This document shows, piece by piece, positions 1 to 9,549 of a DNA stretch of 17,281 nt. The position numbers and the translations under genes are program-made. Where the stretch lies: assembly GCA_937952235.1 (NCBI GenBank), contig CALFZM010000278.1:1-17281 (forward strand). Reading direction: 5' to 3'. The stretch is from an uncultured Opitutia bacterium. Its GTDB lineage: Bacteria > Verrucomicrobiota > Verrucomicrobiia > Opitutales > Opitutaceae. Position 1 is the stretch's first letter. Each line of letters opens with the position of its first letter. The notes under the pieces are model-generated. The model ran no database searches. It had not been told where the DNA came from and saw only the letters and a program-made list of their open reading frames with translations.

Positions 1-24
1 GGCAGGGACCGGCTGGGAACCCGC

Positions 25-846
25 TCAGGGCCCGCGGGCGGCCAAGGTGCCGTTGGCGGAACCCACCATGCCACCTGCACCGGACGCGGGCGGGACGCCG
101 TAGATGCGGGCGCTCTGCGCCGTGTTGGCGGTGTTGAACGGGATCGCCTGCCGGATGTCGACGGGCTGGGTCTGGCTCGTGCTCGTCGGGTTGTTGGAGT
201 AGAAGGGCGAATTGCCGGTCTGGACGTTGTTGTAAAACGCCACATTGCCGCCGAGGAAGGCGATGAAACCACCGGTGTCCTTGTAGACGCCGCTCGTCGC
301 GCTCCAGGTGCCATTGGCCTGCAAGCCTCGGGTGTACACGACGGGGGTGCGGGCCGAGTCGCTCATCTTCACGCCGCCGACGAATTCCCAGGAGGGCGAG
401 CGGCCCTGCGTGAAGGACGAGTGCAGCGAATTGCGCTGCGCGGTCGGCTGGATGATGAAAGTGGGGTAGGTGCCGCTGAACGCCGCATCGGCCTTCGCGA
501 AGTAGAAGGTCGGGTCGGTGAGGATGTTGTTCTTCGCGAGGATCCCCGGCCACTTCCAGGCGAGCTGCGGCGCCGCGAGCACCGTGTTGTTGATCGACTG
601 CGGATCGGGCAGCCGGTCCTGATTCTCGCCCGCGTAAATCTGCGCGGCCTTCAGGATCTCTCGAATGCTGTTGGCATCGACGGCGCGCTGCGCCTTTTCG
701 CGCACGGTGCCCACGGTGGGAATCACGATCGCGGCGAGGATGCCGATGATCGCGATGACGGTGAGCAGTTCGATCAGGGTGAACGCGGCATCAGGGGCGC
801 GACGCCGCGCACGGCCCATGCCGTGGGAACGAGGTAGGATTCGCAT
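25..846 (-). CDS. Prepilin-type N-terminal cleavage/methylation domain protein (type II secretion/type IV pseudopilin-like)
   Basis: The 273-residue product has a short basic leader and then a class III signal: AFTLIELLTVIAIIGILAAIVIP at about residues 21-43. Cleavage would fall between A21 and F22, with the conserved Glu as the fifth mature residue (E26). The leader ends in Ala, not the usual Gly. After the membrane helix comes a polar, Asn/Ser/Gly-rich globular part with GGFIAFLGGNVAFY (192-205), resembling the conserved C-terminal motif of the large prepilin-like families of Planctomycetes and Verrucomicrobia. The reading frame stays open further upstream into ilvE, but ATG at 846 was chosen because it gives a normal short leader just before the FTLIE signal. 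It should be processed by a prepilin peptidase and sit in the inner membrane or a pseudopilus; its specific role is unknown. It is divergent from ilvE. Confidence 0.85.
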   Translation of the reverse strand: MRILPRSHGMGRARRRAPDAAFTLIELLTVIAIIGILAAIVIPTVGTVREKAQRAVDANSIREILKAAQIYAGENQDRLPDPQSINNTVLAAPQLAWKWPGILAKNNILTDPTFYFAKADAAFSGTYPTFIIQPTAQRNSLHSSFTQGRSPSWEFVGGVKMSDSARTPVVYTRGLQANGTWSATSGVYKDTGGFIAFLGGNVAFYNNVQTGNSPFYSNNPTSTSQTQPVDIRQAIPFNTANTAQSARIYGVPPASGAGGMVGSANGTLAARGP

Positions 847-955
847 GTGGCAAAAAGGGGGGTGCGGAGGGGAAGACGCGGGCTGGTCGGGACAGTTTCG
901 CCTAAAAATCGCGGGCACAAGCAGAAAGTCCCCCGGCGGGCTCGACAAAACTTTT

Positions 956-978
956 TTCGGCCACCTAACGTGGCCGAA
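956..978 (+). promoter_or_regulatory. Perfect dyad abutting the ilvE start codon (hairpin or operator)
   Basis: Arms TTCGGCCAC (956-964) and GTGGCCGAA (970-978) are perfectly complementary around a 5-base centre; the last A is the A of the ilvE ATG. A run of six T lies upstream at 952-957. A weak -35-like TCGACA lies at 942-947. The loop region (about 966-971, TAACGT) would be the matching -10, which would put the transcription start near the ATG itself. The dyad is certain; the promoter reading is speculative. Confidence 0.45.
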
Positions 979-1844
979 TGAAGATTTATCTCGATGGCAA
1001 GTTCGTCGACAGCGCCGACGCCAAGGTGTCCGTGTTCGATCACGGCCTCCTGTATGGTGATGGCGTTTTCGAGGGAATTCGCCTGTACGGAGGTAATATC
1101 TTCCGCCTGGACGAGCATCTCGAGCGGCTCGAGTACTCGGCGAAGGCAATCATGTTGCAGTTACCGCTGACGCGTGCGGCCCTCGCCGAAGCGACGTGCG
1201 AGACGTGCCGGCAGAATGGGCTGACCGATGCCTATATTCGCCTGGTGGTGACGCGCGGCGTCGGCGACCTCGGACTGGCGCCCTGGCTCTGTCCGAAACC
1301 TTCCCTGTTCATCATCGCCAGCAAGATCTCGCTCTACCCGCCGGAGCATTATCAGAACGGCCTCGCCATCGTCACGGTGCCAACGCGCCGGATCAACCCG
1401 GCCGCGCTGCCGCCGACGATCAAGTCGCTCAACTATATGAACAACATCCTGGGCAAGATCGAGGCGCGGCAGTTCGGCGCGCTCGAGGCCATCATGCTCA
1501 ACGACCAGGGCTACGTCGCGGAATGTACCGCCGACAACGTCTTCATCGTGCACAAGGGCACGATCGTCACGCCTGCGGCGTCGCAGGGAGCGCTCAAGGG
1601 TGTGACGCGCTCGACGATCTTCGACATCGCGCGGGACCTGAACATCCCGATCCGCGAGTCGGACATGACGCGCTACGACATCTGGGTGGCCGACGAGTGC
1701 TTTCTCACCGGTTCGGGCGCCGAGGTCATTCCGACCGTGAAGCTCGACGGCCGCGAGATCGGCAACGGGAAGCCCGGCCCGATCACCCAGCGCGTACTCG
1801 CGGCCTTCCGCCAGCGCGTGCTCGTCGAGGGCACTCGGATCTGA
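978..1844 (+). CDS. ilvE: Branched-chain-amino-acid aminotransferase (PLP fold type IV)
   Basis: This 288-residue protein belongs to the class IV PLP aminotransferases, which interconvert Leu/Ile/Val and their 2-oxo acids with glutamate as amino donor in the cytoplasm. The N-terminus carries the family signature VSVFDHGLLYGDGVFEGIR (about 17-35). The likely Schiff-base lysine is K149 in TIKSLNYMNN, and E182 in the AECTADNVF stretch is the residue expected to contact the pyridine nitrogen. LTGSGAEVIP (243-252) is the conserved C-terminal cofactor/substrate loop. Length and start (MKIYLDGKF) match the short IlvE type. D-amino-acid transaminase and aminodeoxychorismate lyase share the fold, but the sequence reads as IlvE; substrate range cannot be settled by eye. 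It lies alone between a divergent prepilin gene and the mcsA cassette. There is no Shine-Dalgarno sequence, and a dyad touches the start codon. Confidence 0.9.
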   Translation: MKIYLDGKFVDSADAKVSVFDHGLLYGDGVFEGIRLYGGNIFRLDEHLERLEYSAKAIMLQLPLTRAALAEATCETCRQNGLTDAYIRLVVTRGVGDLGLAPWLCPKPSLFIIASKISLYPPEHYQNGLAIVTVPTRRINPAALPPTIKSLNYMNNILGKIEARQFGALEAIMLNDQGYVAECTADNVFIVHKGTIVTPAASQGALKGVTRSTIFDIARDLNIPIRESDMTRYDIWVADECFLTGSGAEVIPTVKLDGREIGNGKPGPITQRVLAAFRQRVLVEGTRI

Positions 1845-1891
1845 GACGCGGTCTGGCGCGCAACCCTCTACATCGGCCGCACGGTCGTCCG

Positions 1892-1929
1892 CTTGAGCGA
1901 AATCCCCCGCTCCGGCGGCGTCGCTCAAG
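1892..1929 (+). terminator. Long stem-loop downstream of ilvE, possible weak terminator
   Basis: Perfect 9-base arms CTTGAGCGA (1892-1900) and TCGCTCAAG (1921-1929) enclose a GC-rich loop that contains a further CCGC/GCGG stem. Only a short GTTTCG follows, so it lacks a good U tract. It lies 47 bases past the ilvE stop and 134 bases before mcsA. It could terminate ilvE transcription, stabilise the 3' end or act in the mcsA leader. Confidence 0.4.
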
Positions 1930-2063
1930 TTTCGACCGGTGCGTCACGATTGCACGTGGGGGCACGTCGCATGCGACGGCACGGCCCACGTTGCGGAGTC
2001 CGACGCCTGCACTTGCCAGCGGAGGGCACTGTGGCATGTTCCGTGCATCCCTCACCTTCCTTC

Positions 2064-2570
2064 ATGGCCAACCCGCTCAAATGCGATCTCTGCTCGAAGC
2101 CTGCGACGGTGCACCTGACGCAGATCGTGAACAACAAGGTTCACAAGGTGGATCTGTGTGAAGCCTGCGCCCAGGCCAAGGGCGTGACGGATCCGAGCGG
2201 GTTTTCGCTCGCCGACTTGTTGTTGAAGGCGTCGCTGAACCCGGAGCCGGCCGCGGCGGGCGTGCGATGCGAGCAATGCGGTTTCACGCAGAACGATTTC
2301 AAGAAACTCGGCCGGTTCGGCTGTCCGGCCTGCTACGATACGTTTCGCGGGGTGCTCGAGCCGATGCTGGAAAACATGCACAGCGGCACCCAGCACTCCG
2401 GCAAGGTTCCCACCCGCGCGCTCGAACGGAAGTCGCTCTACGACCGGCTCACCAAGCTGGAGCTCGACCTGAGCGAAGCGATCAAGTCCGAGCGCTACGA
2501 AGACGCGGCCCGCACACGCGATGAAATCAACCAAGTCAAACAAGCGTTCAACCAGCAGCCCGCGCGCTAG
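2064..2570 (+). CDS. mcsA: McsA-like zinc-finger/UVR-motif protein, activator of protein-arginine kinase McsB
   Basis: The 168-residue product has four CxxC pairs: C7/C10, C32/C35, C69/C72 and C87/C90. They would bind structural zinc, as in Bacillus McsA. The C-terminal part (about 125-161, with LYDRLTKLELDLSEAIKSER then YEDAARTRDEINQVK) is a UVR motif, the UvrB/UvrC-type coiled coil also present in ClpC. In Firmicutes McsA binds and activates the kinase McsB and helps couple it to ClpC. The ATG at 2064 was chosen because the protein then begins MANPLKCDLC like the family; the frame continues upstream to a TTG at 1893, but that part is unrelated in character. The start is preceded by a pyrimidine tract, not a Shine-Dalgarno sequence. 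Only four bases separate its stop from mcsB, so the two are surely co-transcribed. Confidence 0.88.
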   Translation: MANPLKCDLCSKPATVHLTQIVNNKVHKVDLCEACAQAKGVTDPSGFSLADLLLKASLNPEPAAAGVRCEQCGFTQNDFKKLGRFGCPACYDTFRGVLEPMLENMHSGTQHSGKVPTRALERKSLYDRLTKLELDLSEAIKSERYEDAARTRDEINQVKQAFNQQPAR

Positions 2571-2574
2571 GGCC

Positions 2575-3666
2575 ATGACGATTTCCTCGCTGCTCGAGAC
2601 GCCGTCGGAGCTCACGGATGCCGTGAGCAGCAAGACCGCGATCGTCCTGATGACGCGCATCCGGCTGGCACGTAATCTCGCCGGGTTCTCCTTCCCGGGC
2701 TGGGCCAAGGCGCCGCAGCGCGAGGAGATCCTCGCCAAGTGCCGCGGCGCCGTCGCCTCGACCGTCCCGATGAAGCGCTGCTTCAACGTCGCCATCGGCG
2801 AACTCAGCGAGCTGGAGCGCCAGGTCCTCGTCGAACGCCACCTGATCAGCCGCGAGCTCAGCGGCGCGAAGGGGGGTGCGGGCGTCATCATCAGCAAGGA
2901 CCAGTCGTTCTCGGTCATGCTCAACGAGGAGGATCACCTGCGCATCCAGGTCCTGCGCGCCGGCTTCAACCTCAAGAAGGCGTGGAACTCGATCAACGAT
3001 CTCGATTCCGCGCTCGAGGATCACCTCGACTTCGCGTTTTCGCCCACGCTCGGGTACCTGACCGCGTGCCCCACCAATCTCGGCACCGGCATGCGCGCCT
3101 CCGCGATGATGCACCTCCCGGCACTGGTCATCTCCAGCCAGATGGAGAAAGTGGTGCGCGCGGTGAACCAGCTCGGGATGGTGGTGCGCGGCCTGTTCGG
3201 CGAAGGCTCCGACGCCAGCGGCAGCATCTTCCAGATCTCCAACCAGACCACGCTCGGGGAATCCGAGGAGGAGATCCTGAAGCGGCTCGGCTCCGTGCTG
3301 CAGTCGATCGTCGAACACGAGGTCAACGCCCGCGCCAAGCTGCTCGAGGCCGACGCGCGCAAGCTCTTCGACAAGATCGGCCGCGCCTACGGCATTTTGC
3401 AGAACAGCCACCTCCTCAGCTCCAGCGAGGCGATGAACCTGCTCTCGCTCATCCGGCTCGGGGTCGATCTCGGCGCCTTCGCCGACGGCAACCGCGCCGT
3501 CGTCGACCGGCTCTTCATCGAGGCGCAGCCGGGTCACCTGCAATACGCCCAGAAGGGCGAGTTCGAACCGGGCCAGCGCGACACGCTGCGCGCGCAGCGA
3601 TTGCGCGCGGAGTTTGCCAACTTCCCGCGTCCGGATTTCACTTTCAACGACCCCGAGAAGAACTAA
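2575..3666 (+). CDS. mcsB: Protein-arginine kinase McsB (phosphagen-kinase family)
   Basis: This 363-residue protein has the phosphagen-kinase fold used by McsB to phosphorylate arginine side chains of client proteins with ATP. Visible signatures: TRIRLARNLAGFSFPGW (27-43, nucleotide-binding arginines), LNEEDHLRIQ (116-125, catalytic Glu region), TACPTNLGTGMRAS (163-176), and EGSDASGSIFQISNQTTLGESEEEI (210-234). Near the C-terminus RDTLRA (335-340) matches the RDxxRA motif that forms the allosteric phosphoarginine pocket in Bacillus McsB. Phosphoarginine marks proteins for ClpC-ClpP degradation. Free-amino-acid arginine kinases and creatine kinases are longer and lack RDxxRA. The ATG at 2575 was preferred over one at 2521, which lies inside mcsA and would add an 18-residue basic extension. 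It is followed 32 bases later by clpC. Confidence 0.93.
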   Translation: MTISSLLETPSELTDAVSSKTAIVLMTRIRLARNLAGFSFPGWAKAPQREEILAKCRGAVASTVPMKRCFNVAIGELSELERQVLVERHLISRELSGAKGGAGVIISKDQSFSVMLNEEDHLRIQVLRAGFNLKKAWNSINDLDSALEDHLDFAFSPTLGYLTACPTNLGTGMRASAMMHLPALVISSQMEKVVRAVNQLGMVVRGLFGEGSDASGSIFQISNQTTLGESEEEILKRLGSVLQSIVEHEVNARAKLLEADARKLFDKIGRAYGILQNSHLLSSSEAMNLLSLIRLGVDLGAFADGNRAVVDRLFIEAQPGHLQYAQKGEFEPGQRDTLRAQRLRAEFANFPRPDFTFNDPEKN

Positions 3667-3698
3667 CGCCAGCGCGAACCCGCGAACCCTTTACCGAC

Positions 3699-6221
<2,523 letters not shown>

Positions 6222-6249
6222 CACAAAGACGACCACCCGTCGTCGGCTG

Positions 6250-6294
6250 AAGCCCCGCCCCCCGAGATCAAGGGGAGCGGGGCTTTCGCTTTTC
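6250..6294 (+). terminator. Intrinsic terminator of the mcsA-mcsB-clpC cassette
   Basis: Perfect arms AAGCCCCGC (6250-6258) and GCGGGGCTT (6277-6285) enclose further C/G-rich pairing, and a T-rich tail (TCGCTTTT) follows. It begins 28 bases after the clpC stop. Confidence 0.85.
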
Positions 6295-6334
6295 ATTCGC
6301 CGGCAAATCCGCCGATGGATAACCCGCCGTGAGG

Positions 6335-8206
6335 ATGCCACACCGAGAAGACCCCGGGAGCGCGGCCGTCCCCGGCCGCAGGCCTGACCGCGGAGGGCGC
6401 CCGTGCCGGCGCCTGCGTGGCGGGCTTCTCCTTTTTCTCGTGGCGCTCGTCGCGGCGGCGGCGCAGCCCGCCGCCATTCCCGACGCCGAGATCCTGCACG
6501 TTCCCGCCGCGAACCGCGTGGCCGCGGTGCACGCGGCGGCGCAGCGCGACGGCTGGGCGCCGCAGCAGGCGGGGCTGCGCAGCGCGGCGTTCCGGGCGTA
6601 CGAGCGCGAGCGGTTCGCGGCGGCGGAAGGCTGGCTGAACCTCTACCGCTGGTCGGCGCTGCTGGGCATGACGGAGGTGGAGTTCGGGCGTGGCTGGCTG
6701 GAGGCGGTCCAGGGCGCGCGCGTCGGCCACGCCGGAATGGCCGCGACGTACCAGTGGAGCGAACGGCCGCTGGCCTCGTTCGTGTCGCCGCCGCTGCAGG
6801 CCTGGCTGATCGGCGATGCCACGTTCTCCGGAGCGTTTTTCAACCTGCTCGCACCGGTCGACTATCTGCCGCGGGTGTTCGGCCTCCTCGACGAACTGCA
6901 CCGTCGCGATCCGGCCCGCTTCAAGGCGTACGCCCAGCTCGCGCTTGCCCTCGCGGTGGTGTACGACGTCCCGCCGCCGCCCGACTGGCCGCATGCGCAG
7001 GTCCCGGCGGCGGCCTTGCCGCGGCGCTGGCCCGCGGCGTCCGAGGCGTTCGACTGGTGGATCCGCCAGGAACAGCGGGGCCGGACTTTTCACCGGCTGC
7101 AGCGCCTCGGCGCCGACGAGCTGAAGTTCGTGGTCGATGCCGCGGCGCCGTTTTCCGAACTCGAATGGGTGGTGACGCTCCCCGAGCCGGCGCTCGCGCA
7201 GATGCCGCGCGCGTATGCGATGATCCGATACCGGCGCGACCGGATCGCGGCCGGCGAGGCGGTCTGGCCCGGCGCCGACTATACGCTCCGCACCCTCCTC
7301 GCGACCGGCGGCATCTGCTGCGACCAGGGTTACTTCGCGACGCAGCTCGGCAAGGCGCGCGGCGTGCCGACGCTCTATTTCCAGGGTCCCGGCAGCGACG
7401 GCCGGCACGCGTGGTTCGGCTATCTCGACGGCAGCCGCAAGTGGCAGCTCGATGCGGGCCGGTACGAGGAGCAGAAGTTCGTGACCGGCGTGGCCCGGGA
7501 CCCGCAGACCTGGGGGGCGTTCACCGATCACGAGCTCCAGTTTCTCTCCGAGCGGTTCCGCGAGCTGCCGTCCTTCCGGCAGGCGCGCCTGCACGCCCGG
7601 TTCGCCGCGGAGTACCTCGCGCTCGATCGCGCGCCCGCGGCCGCGGCCGCGGCGCGCAAGGCCGTCAGCTTCGAGAAACGCCATCAGGACGGCTGGGAGC
7701 TGCTGGTCGCCGCCGCCCGGCGGGAGGGCCGGGACGCGAAAGTGATCGAGAACGTGCTGCGCGAGGCCGCGCTCGCCTTCCAGGCCCGGCATCCGCAGAT
7801 CGAGGCGGCCTACGTGAACCGCGTGGCCGAGAGCCTGCGCGCGCGAGGCGAGATCAGTGCCGCGGAGGCGGAAGTGCGGCGCATCGCCGCCAAGAACCAG
7901 GCGCACCGCGGCGATCTCAGCGTGCAGCAGGCGCGCGACATCGTTCGTCGTGCCATCGCCGCCGAGCCGCTGCCGGGACAGGTGCGCGCGTACAATGCGG
8001 TCGTCGACCGTTATGGCCCGGGCGCCGGCGTGGCGTTCTTCGACGAGGTCGTGCTCGGTTTCGTGCGCCACCTGCTGCAACTGAAGCAGCCGGCGGAAGC
8101 GCAGCGGGCGGTCGAGCGGGCGCGGCGCGTGCTCAATCCGCCCGCGGGCAGCCAGCTCGACTCGGAACTGAAGCGCCTGCTCCAGGTCGTGCGGGAATCG
8201 CCGTAA
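6335..8206 (+). CDS. Exported transglutaminase-like protein, function unknown
   Basis: The product is about 623 residues from ATG 6335; an in-frame GTG at 6329 would add two (numbering below uses GTG as 1). A long arginine-rich n-region is followed by a hydrophobic segment, GLLLFLVALVAAAAQPAA (32-49), suggesting export. The centre looks like a transglutaminase/papain-fold domain: GGICCDQGYFATQLGKARG (327-345) with likely nucleophile C330, RHAWFGYLDG (359-368) with H360, and KWQLDAG (371-377) with D375, in the correct order and spacing. The first 280 residues and the alanine/arginine-rich helical last 200 match no domain I recognise. The fold includes proteases, peptide N-glycanases and crosslinking enzymes, so the reaction cannot be named. 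It follows the clpC terminator and so is probably transcribed separately, and it converges on the response regulator gene. Confidence 0.8.
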   Translation: MPHREDPGSAAVPGRRPDRGGRPCRRLRGGLLLFLVALVAAAAQPAAIPDAEILHVPAANRVAAVHAAAQRDGWAPQQAGLRSAAFRAYERERFAAAEGWLNLYRWSALLGMTEVEFGRGWLEAVQGARVGHAGMAATYQWSERPLASFVSPPLQAWLIGDATFSGAFFNLLAPVDYLPRVFGLLDELHRRDPARFKAYAQLALALAVVYDVPPPPDWPHAQVPAAALPRRWPAASEAFDWWIRQEQRGRTFHRLQRLGADELKFVVDAAAPFSELEWVVTLPEPALAQMPRAYAMIRYRRDRIAAGEAVWPGADYTLRTLLATGGICCDQGYFATQLGKARGVPTLYFQGPGSDGRHAWFGYLDGSRKWQLDAGRYEEQKFVTGVARDPQTWGAFTDHELQFLSERFRELPSFRQARLHARFAAEYLALDRAPAAAAAARKAVSFEKRHQDGWELLVAAARREGRDAKVIENVLREAALAFQARHPQIEAAYVNRVAESLRARGEISAAEAEVRRIAAKNQAHRGDLSVQQARDIVRRAIAAEPLPGQVRAYNAVVDRYGPGAGVAFFDEVVLGFVRHLLQLKQPAEAQRAVERARRVLNPPAGSQLDSELKRLLQVVRESP

Positions 8207-8254
8207 CGGATCACCCCGGGGCATCGCCCGGAGCGGACAGGTTTCAGCGGACCT

Positions 8255-8290
8255 CGAGATCACCGATGAAAACGAGATCACCGATGAAAA
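8255..8290 (+). repeat. Perfect 18-bp tandem duplication
   Basis: The unit CGAGATCACCGATGAAAA occurs twice back to back (8255-8272 and 8273-8290), in the convergent space between the transglutaminase-like gene and the response regulator gene. It contains ATGAAAAC but no downstream open frame of note. It is AT-richer than its surroundings. Confidence 0.8.
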
Positions 8291-8307
8291 CGACCGCACT
8301 GAAGAGG

Positions 8308-8332
8308 GGAGCCGAGTCCTCGGGCGGCTGAA
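8308..8332 (+). repeat. Diverged 3'-hairpin repeat, copy A3
   Basis: It reads GGAGCCG...GGGCGGCTGA on the plus strand and resembles the hairpin repeat found after other genes here. It is about 100 bases past the stop of the plus-strand transglutaminase-like gene and in that gene's sense direction. AGCCG pairs with CGGCT. Confidence 0.4.
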
Positions 8333-8375
8333 CAGGATCGGTCGAACGGCAGCCGCTGGGGACTCAAGCCGCTGC
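8330..8375 (-). repeat. Diverged 3'-hairpin repeat, copy A2
   Basis: On the minus strand it carries the TCCCCAG core, a GCGGCTG right arm and a tail reading GTTCGACCGATCC. This matches copy C's tail (ATTCGACCGACCC) closely. Its left arm has decayed, leaving a short GCAGC/GCTGC stem. It lies directly beyond copy A. Confidence 0.5.
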
Positions 8376-8419
8376 GGACCGGTCCTTCGCACGTCAGCCG
8401 CCTGGGGACAGGCGGCTCC
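8376..8419 (-). repeat. 3'-hairpin repeat, copy A (best-formed)
   Basis: On the minus strand the arms AGCCGCCTG and CAGGCGGCT pair perfectly over nine bases around a TCCC loop, followed by GAC and a tail ending GACCGGTCC. It lies 43 bases beyond the response regulator stop, in that gene's sense direction. There is no T tract. Confidence 0.75.
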
Positions 8420-8462
8420 GCCGCGACGGCGTGGTTCCGGCTGAAGCCGATGCGGCGTCCCG

Positions 8463-9350
8463 CTACGACTTCGCCGGCCGCAGCACCTCGAGCGCGACGA
8501 GGGTCGCGGCATGGCGCGTTTCCAGCCCCAGCTTCTGGAAGATGTGCTCCACGTGCTTGTGCACCGTGCGCACGTTCGCTGCGAGGATCGTGGCGATGTC
8601 GGGATTGCTCTTGCCCTGCGCCAGCCAGTACAGGACCTCGGCCTCCCGCGGCGTGAGACCGAGGTGAAGCAGCGCGGCGGGGCCCGGGGGCGAGCCCCGC
8701 TCCTCAAGCACGAGCATCTGGAGATCGTTGCGCTCGCGCTCGGCGAACCGGCGCACCTCCAGCGGTGAATGGCCGGAGCCGAGTCCGGGCGGCAGGCGCT
8801 CGATGCCGGCGGCCGGGTGATGCTTCTGCAGCAGGCCCGCGGCGAGCCGGGTGAGAAAGACGATGCGGCCCGTGGCGTCGGCGAGGATCACGGCCCGGTC
8901 AAGCGATTGCCGCAACTGCTCCTCCGCCTCGAGGCGGAGCGCGAGTTCGTCGGCGAGCGAGCGCTGCAGCCGGCGGATCTGCAGGTGGGCCGCGACCCGG
9001 GCCACCACCTCGGGCGGGTAGGCGGGCTTGGTGAGGTAGTCGACGGCGCCGGCGGCGAAGGCGCGGAGTTTCTGTTCCGGCTCCTCCACCGCGGTCATGA
9101 AGAGCACGGGCACCGAGGCGCATTCCGGCCGCTGCTTGAGCCGGCGGCAGGTCTCCACGCCGTCCATGCCCGGCATCACGAGATCGAGCAGGATGAGGTC
9201 GGGCGTGGTGTGGGCCAGGACGGCGAGGGCGCTCGGTCCGCTCTCCGCGACCAGCAAATCATGTCCGGCAGCGGTGAGGGCATCGAGCAGCAGCGATAGG
9301 TTCGCGGGGACGTCGTCGACAACGAGGATGCGGTCGGCCGGAAGGCTCAT
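8463..9350 (-). CDS. Response regulator: receiver domain, PAS-like linker, LuxR-type HTH
   Basis: The product has 295 residues. The receiver domain (about 6-122) has the acidic pair D12/D13, phospho-acceptor D56 in LILLDLVMPGMDG, T86 and K108 (LTKPA), so all phosphotransfer residues are present. A charged helix (125-150) leads into a degenerate PAS-like region (about 151-215, AVILADATGRIVFLTRLAAGLL). The last 65 residues are a LuxR/GerE helix-turn-helix: LTPREAEVLYWLAQGKSNPDIA (232-253) and RTVHKHVEHIFQKLG (261-275). It should bind DNA when phosphorylated by a histidine kinase, but no kinase gene is in the window. The start at 9350 (MSLPADRILVVDD) puts the receiver at the N-terminus; the longer frame to 9548 crosses a palindrome and repeat B and is unlikely. 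It lies downstream of the lysR-type gene on the same strand, 199 bases apart. Confidence 0.88.
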   Translation of the reverse strand: MSLPADRILVVDDVPANLSLLLDALTAAGHDLLVAESGPSALAVLAHTTPDLILLDLVMPGMDGVETCRRLKQRPECASVPVLFMTAVEEPEQKLRAFAAGAVDYLTKPAYPPEVVARVAAHLQIRRLQRSLADELALRLEAEEQLRQSLDRAVILADATGRIVFLTRLAAGLLQKHHPAAGIERLPPGLGSGHSPLEVRRFAERERNDLQMLVLEERGSPPGPAALLHLGLTPREAEVLYWLAQGKSNPDIATILAANVRTVHKHVEHIFQKLGLETRHAATLVALEVLRPAKS

Positions 9351-9467
9351 CGGGTCAGCAACTGCGATGCGTCCGGGGTAGCGGCCGCGCTCGAAAAAGG
9401 GGCATGACACAGTCTCGCGGGGTGGCTTGCAGGCGTCAACGAGCGATGCCGTGCCGGCGCTGCCGGG

Positions 9468-9491
9468 CCGGCCCGCTTCGAAGCGGGCCGG
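9468..9491. repeat. 24-bp perfect palindrome between the LysR and response-regulator genes
   Basis: Half-site CCGGCCCGCTTC (9468-9479) is followed at once by its exact reverse complement (9480-9491), with no loop. Pairing resumes outside a single mismatch. It is 118 bases upstream of the response regulator start. No T run follows on either strand, so it is not a standard terminator; it could be a binding site for a dimeric protein or a cruciform/REP-type element. Confidence 0.6.
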
Positions 9492-9499
9492 GCCGCGAT

Positions 9500-9541
9500 G
9501 GACGGGGCTGTCGTGCGTCAGCCGCCGGGACAGGCGGCTCC
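9500..9541 (-). repeat. 3'-hairpin repeat, copy B
   Basis: On the minus strand it has arms AGCCGCC and GGCGGCT (7 pairs) around TGTCCC, lacking two bases found in copy A, then GAC, CGAC and a tail ending CCCCGTCC. It starts 8 bases after the lysR-type stop codon, in that gene's sense direction. Confidence 0.7.
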
Positions 9542-9549
9542 ACCGCACG

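Noticed and set aside
1893..2063. N-terminal extension of mcsA from the TTG at 1893
   Set aside because: The extension begins within the stem-loop and has no resemblance to McsA, which begins at the first CxxC.
2739..3698. 320-codon upstream extension of the clpC frame
   Set aside because: It overlaps mcsB in another frame and reads as low-complexity Arg/Pro-rich sequence. ClpC homologues start at about 3699.
8213..8240. Small GC hairpin just after the transglutaminase-like stop
   Set aside because: The stem is only about five pairs with no T tract; not sufficient for a terminator call.
6403..8331. Second long plus-strand frame overlapping the transglutaminase-like gene
   Set aside because: It is rich in Arg, Gly and Ala with no motif, while the competing frame has a signal peptide and a coherent catalytic triad.
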